NCBI GenBank assembly: GCA_964508025.1
Contig: CAZDSF010000005.1
Coordinates: forward strand, 1-64,000
Origin: JAAZNO01 sp964508025
GTDB taxonomy: Bacteria > Chloroflexota > Anaerolineae > B4-G1 > SLSP01
Length of the DNA: 64,000 nt
Direction of reading: 5' to 3'
Below the pieces are notes generated by a model. That model made no database searches, had not been told where the DNA came from, and worked only from the letters and a program-made list of their open reading frames with translations. The stretch's first letter is position 1; each line of letters begins with the position of its first letter. Of the stretch, positions 61,272 through 64,000 are shown one piece after another. Position numbers and translations under genes: made by a program.

Positions 61272-62345
61272 TTACAGGGCGGCCTGACTTGACATTTCTG
61301 ATGGAAGGGTGGTCGTCAGCGCTATCGCCGCGCCGCTTTGCGCTGATTGCTCGATAGCGCTCATGGCCTCGAGGACGTGCAGGGCCAGGACGGCGGAGGT
61401 CTGTGGTGCGGCTCCGGTTTGCAGACAGGCGGCCAGGTCGAGCAGGCCGGCGCCGCGTCCGGCGGCGGCGTTGGCGATCAATGGGAGTTCAGTGCTTTCG
61501 CCTTGCGCATTCGTGACATGGACGGGGCCGTCGAAGGTGTTGGGGTCGGGGCAGGCGAGCGTGCCAGCGCTGCCGTAGATTTCGAGGTAGGGCAGGCTGG
61601 TCTGCCAGATGTCGAAACTCATGATCAAGGTTGCCAGCGCGCCGCTGGCAAATTCCAGGCTGGCGGTGTAATGCGTGTTGACCTGCACTTCCAGCGTGCG
61701 CATCTGCCCCGGCACGCTCGTGACCGTCCGCGTGGGGAAGGAGGCGCGGGCGAAGGCGGACACGCGGCGGATGGGGCCGAGCAGGTGGACGAGCGCGGTC
61801 AGGTAGTAGGGGCCCATGTCGAAGAGCGGGCCGCCGCCGGGCTGATAGTAGAAGTCGGGGGCGGGGTGCCAGTCTTCGTGACCGTGGCAGGTCATGAAGG
61901 CGCAGGCGGCGACCGGGTCGCCGATTTTTCCATCGGCGATTGCCTGTCGGCAGGTCTGGATGCCACTCCCCAGGAAGGTGTCGGGCGCGCAGGCGAGCAA
62001 CACGCCCTTTTGGCGGGCGGTTTCGAGCAGCGTTTTGCCCTGTTCGAAGGTGAGCGCCAGCGGCTTTTCGGAGTACACGTGCTTGCCCGCTTGCAGCGCG
62101 GCGAGCGTCACGTCGAAATGCGCCAGCGGCGGGGTGAGATTGAGGACCAGGTCAATTTCTGGGTGGGCGAGCAGGTCCTGAGTCGAGAAGGCGGAAATGC
62201 CGTAACGGCGGGCAAAATCCTGGGCCCGGGACGTTTCCTTATCCGCGCACGCGGTCACGCGCGCCAGGGACGCGCCCGAGAGGGTTTGCATGTATTCGCC
62301 GCTGATGTTGCCGCAACCGATAAGTCCAACGCGCAGGTAAGCCAT
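61272..62345 (-). CDS. Gfo/Idh/MocA family oxidoreductase
   Basis: A 357-residue NAD(P)-dependent dehydrogenase: MAYLRVGLIGCGNISGEYMQ cofactor loop and the family's VYSEKPLALTFEQGK with the catalytic Lys. It oxidises sugars or sugar acids. ATG 62345 is preferred to the ATG one codon upstream because AAGGAG lies at a better distance. It is the first enzyme gene after the binding-protein gene. Confidence 0.9.
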   Translation of the reverse strand: MAYLRVGLIGCGNISGEYMQTLSGASLARVTACADKETSRAQDFARRYGISAFSTQDLLAHPEIDLVLNLTPPLAHFDVTLAALQAGKHVYSEKPLALTFEQGKTLLETARQKGVLLACAPDTFLGSGIQTCRQAIADGKIGDPVAACAFMTCHGHEDWHPAPDFYYQPGGGPLFDMGPYYLTALVHLLGPIRRVSAFARASFPTRTVTSVPGQMRTLEVQVNTHYTASLEFASGALATLIMSFDIWQTSLPYLEIYGSAGTLACPDPNTFDGPVHVTNAQGESTELPLIANAAAGRGAGLLDLAACLQTGAAPQTSAVLALHVLEAMSAIEQSAQSGAAIALTTTLPSEMSSQAAL

Positions 62346-62380
62346 CATTCTCCTTTTCCTCGCCCCCCGGCGGTTTCTCT

Positions 62381-62415
62381 CGAAAGGGAGAGGCGCCGCG
62401 TCCCTCTCCCTTTCG
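62381..62415. terminator. hairpin between the binding-protein gene and the enzyme genes
   Basis: CGAAAGGGAGAGG pairs with CCTCTCCCTTTCG (13 base pairs, nine-base loop). No T run follows on the minus strand, so it is more likely an RNA-stabilising or partial attenuation hairpin. Confidence 0.65.
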
Positions 62416-62441
62416 GATGCCAGCAGGGTAACAGTGAGCGA

Positions 62442-63797
62442 TTATTTGTTGTAAGTCGCGTTGAGTTCCTTTAACTTCTCGATGAGTTGGGTCTCGAAGG
62501 CCGGCAGGCTGTTGGCGGCGGTGTCGGTGCCGCTCTCGATGGCGTCGAAGGCCGTGGTCAACACGTTATTGATCTCACCCCATCCGACCACGCTGGGAGC
62601 GGGGGCGATTCTGCCGTATTCGAGCGCGCCTGTCATCACCTGCACGATTTCTTCGCGCGTCATGTAGGGAATCATGTCATAGAATTCTTCCATCAGGCTC
62701 ATGCGGGCTGGCGGGTTGGAGCCGCGCTTGAGATAGTCGCGCTGCATCTCCAGCGAGGTGAGGAAGGAGAGCAATTTCCAGGCCTCTTCGGGGTGCTTGC
62801 TCTGGCTGGACATCATCCAGGGGTTGGCGTAGGTGTGAACGGTGCGCCGGACCTTTGGATCGCCATACGGCACCGCGCCGATGCCCCACTTGAAATCGGT
62901 GACGCTGAAGGTGTTGCCGAAGCCCCACACGCCCCACATCTGCATGGCGGTCTTGCCCATCACAAACGGATCGCCGCCGGTGGCTTCCCACTCCGGGCCG
63001 GTCTGGTCGAAATGGTATTTGTAGGTCACGTCCTGATATTTCTGGAAGATTTCCAGCAGGGCCGGGTCGCTCAGGTTGGCCTGGGTGGCAAAGCCTGTTT
63101 TGTAGATGCTCTCGGGGAAGATGTCCTTGCCCCATAGCCAGGCGAAGGTGTTGACGGGATACAGGCCGCGGCTGATGCACCAGGTGGAATTGGCCGGGTT
63201 CGCTTCATCGCGGTAGGCAATCTTGGAGCAGGCTTCCAGCAGGCGGTCCCAGGTCCAGGAGGTGTCGCTCCAGTCGGTGGGCGGGTATGGCACGCCCGCT
63301 GCGTCGAACATATCCTTGTTATAGAAAATGTAGGCGGAACCCAGGGTATGCGGAAGGCCGTAGATTTTGCCGTTGATGGTGAAGAACTCCACCACAGCCG
63401 GGTAGAAGTCGCTCAAGTCATACTTGTCGCGTTCGATGTACGGGGTCAGGTCGGCGATCAGGCCGCGCGCGTAGTAGTCCTTGAAGCCGCTTGGCCCCCA
63501 GGTCGTCCAGATGTCGGGGGGCGTGCCGGCGGTATTCATGGCAATCATCTTGGTATCGAACTCGTCCCAGGCGACAGTCATGACGGTGACTTTGATGTTG
63601 GAGTTTTGCTTCATGAACTCTTCGGCGACGAAGTTCAGCCAGGCTGCACCGCCCGTGGTGTAGATTGTCAGTTCCACAGGGCCGGTGGAGGTGGGCGCGG
63701 AGGCGCCCGTATCCGCGCCTGGTGAAGCGCAGGCAGAGAGCAGCATCATCACGGTCATCAGCACAGCTAAGACAGGGAATACACGGCTGCGTTTCAT
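62442..63797 (-). CDS. sugar ABC transporter solute-binding lipoprotein
   Basis: A 451-residue binding protein with a lipobox (MLLSACASPG) after MKRSRVFPVLAVLMTVMMLL, then PVELTIYTTGGAAWLNFVAE and IFYNKDMFDAAGVPYPP. It differs clearly from the one at 48430-49716, so it is a separate importer. It captures the glycan of the downstream catabolic set; the permeases are not in the window and may lie beyond its right edge. AAGGAG precedes the ATG, and a second ATG lies one codon upstream. Confidence 0.92.
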   Translation of the reverse strand: MKRSRVFPVLAVLMTVMMLLSACASPGADTGASAPTSTGPVELTIYTTGGAAWLNFVAEEFMKQNSNIKVTVMTVAWDEFDTKMIAMNTAGTPPDIWTTWGPSGFKDYYARGLIADLTPYIERDKYDLSDFYPAVVEFFTINGKIYGLPHTLGSAYIFYNKDMFDAAGVPYPPTDWSDTSWTWDRLLEACSKIAYRDEANPANSTWCISRGLYPVNTFAWLWGKDIFPESIYKTGFATQANLSDPALLEIFQKYQDVTYKYHFDQTGPEWEATGGDPFVMGKTAMQMWGVWGFGNTFSVTDFKWGIGAVPYGDPKVRRTVHTYANPWMMSSQSKHPEEAWKLLSFLTSLEMQRDYLKRGSNPPARMSLMEEFYDMIPYMTREEIVQVMTGALEYGRIAPAPSVVGWGEINNVLTTAFDAIESGTDTAANSLPAFETQLIEKLKELNATYNK

Positions 63798-64000
63798 CAT
63801 TCTACTCCTTTCAGAATACTTGAAAAGCTGGAAGGGTTCAAGCAATAGCTTGAAGATTCTGTTGACTCGTTTACCTTAAAGTGTTTGAGCATCGTTCACA
63901 CATTGCCAGGACAAACGCTGTACGGGTGAGTTTTCTTAAAAGCACAATCCTTTCAAATGCTGCTCCTTTCGATAATGATATGTTGAAAAAGCTGACGGGT
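63798..64000. other. upstream region of the uronate cluster
   Basis: No gene is seen to the end of the window. It is AT-richer than the neighbouring genes. A minus-strand GAAAGGAGC near 63965 is followed by only a short open frame. A promoter for the binding protein probably lies here, but I could not define one with confidence. Confidence 0.4.

Overview
The window is a 64 kb piece of a GC-rich bacterial genome, most likely a Chloroflexota member (Anaerolineae or Caldilineae type) from an assembled draft or metagenome. This is judged from the ISH3-type transposase, a SARP/BTAD-NB-ARC-TPR regulator beside an SBBP-repeat protein, DUF5320 proteins with a MinD/NifX cluster, many LacI/ABC sugar genes, and intergenic repeat families typical of that phylum. 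A run of exactly 100 N at 2735-2834 marks a scaffold join. No rRNA or tRNA gene was seen.

Region 1 (1-15265) is a type III-A CRISPR-Cas locus, almost all on the minus strand. Transcription runs cas10(csm1)-csm2-csm3-csm4-csm5, then an unusual ATPase gene and an overlapping PIN nuclease gene, then csx1 (CARF-HEPN RNase), csx15, a GxxExxY gene bounded by repeats, cas6, cas1, cas2 and the array, which is cut by the window edge. Upstream sits a divergent pair: a CARF sensor fused to a LuxR-type helix-turn-helix, and a P-loop NTPase fused to Csx3-like domains. This looks like a cyclic-oligoadenylate circuit with a producer (Cas10), an effector (Csx1), candidate off-switches (Csx3, possibly Csx15) and a possible transcriptional sensor. 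The ATPase appears to end in an AbrB-like antitoxin domain and overlaps the PIN gene, so a toxin-antitoxin-like defence module lies inside the CRISPR operon.

Region 2 (15363-17700) is a gene graveyard: truncated metallo-hydrolase, nitrilase, GAF sensor kinase and CPBP protease fragments abut, followed by an IS4-type transposase pseudogene. Region 3 (17861-24352) is an Fe-S/MinD cluster: two DUF5320 proteins, a broken radical SAM gene, an Mrp/NBP35 ATPase, OsmC, two ferredoxin-containing MinD ATPases, a metallo-hydrolase, a NifX-domain protein and a PadR regulator fused to a NifX domain. Region 4 (24598-31273) is an arsenic/redox island: an ACR3 pseudogene, ArsR, intact ACR3, four small thioredoxin-like proteins, a DUF318/ArsP-type permease, a second ArsR, a ferredoxin and ArsC. 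Three operator-like dyads tie the second half together.

Region 5 (31475-37422) holds a large secreted SBBP-repeat protein, a small conserved protein and a SARP-family regulator. Region 6 (37515-41745) is an agmatine catabolism cluster (agmatine deiminase, APC permease, putrescine carbamoyltransferase-like enzyme, Lrp regulator). Region 7 (41848-43780) carries an integrase remnant and a damaged ISH3 element. Region 8 (44069-49802) is a LacI-controlled sugar ABC importer with a GH30 glycosidase and a clear promoter-operator. After about 1.2 kb of decayed mobile DNA, region 9 (51025-63797) is a long minus-strand cluster for uronate-containing glycans: solute-binding protein, Gfo/Idh oxidoreductase, DegT aminotransferase, TIM-barrel isomerase, D-hydroxyacid dehydrogenase, isochorismatase-like hydrolase, ceramidase-like protein, GH88, SDR, KDG kinase, KDPG aldolase and an old-yellow-enzyme family oxidoreductase.
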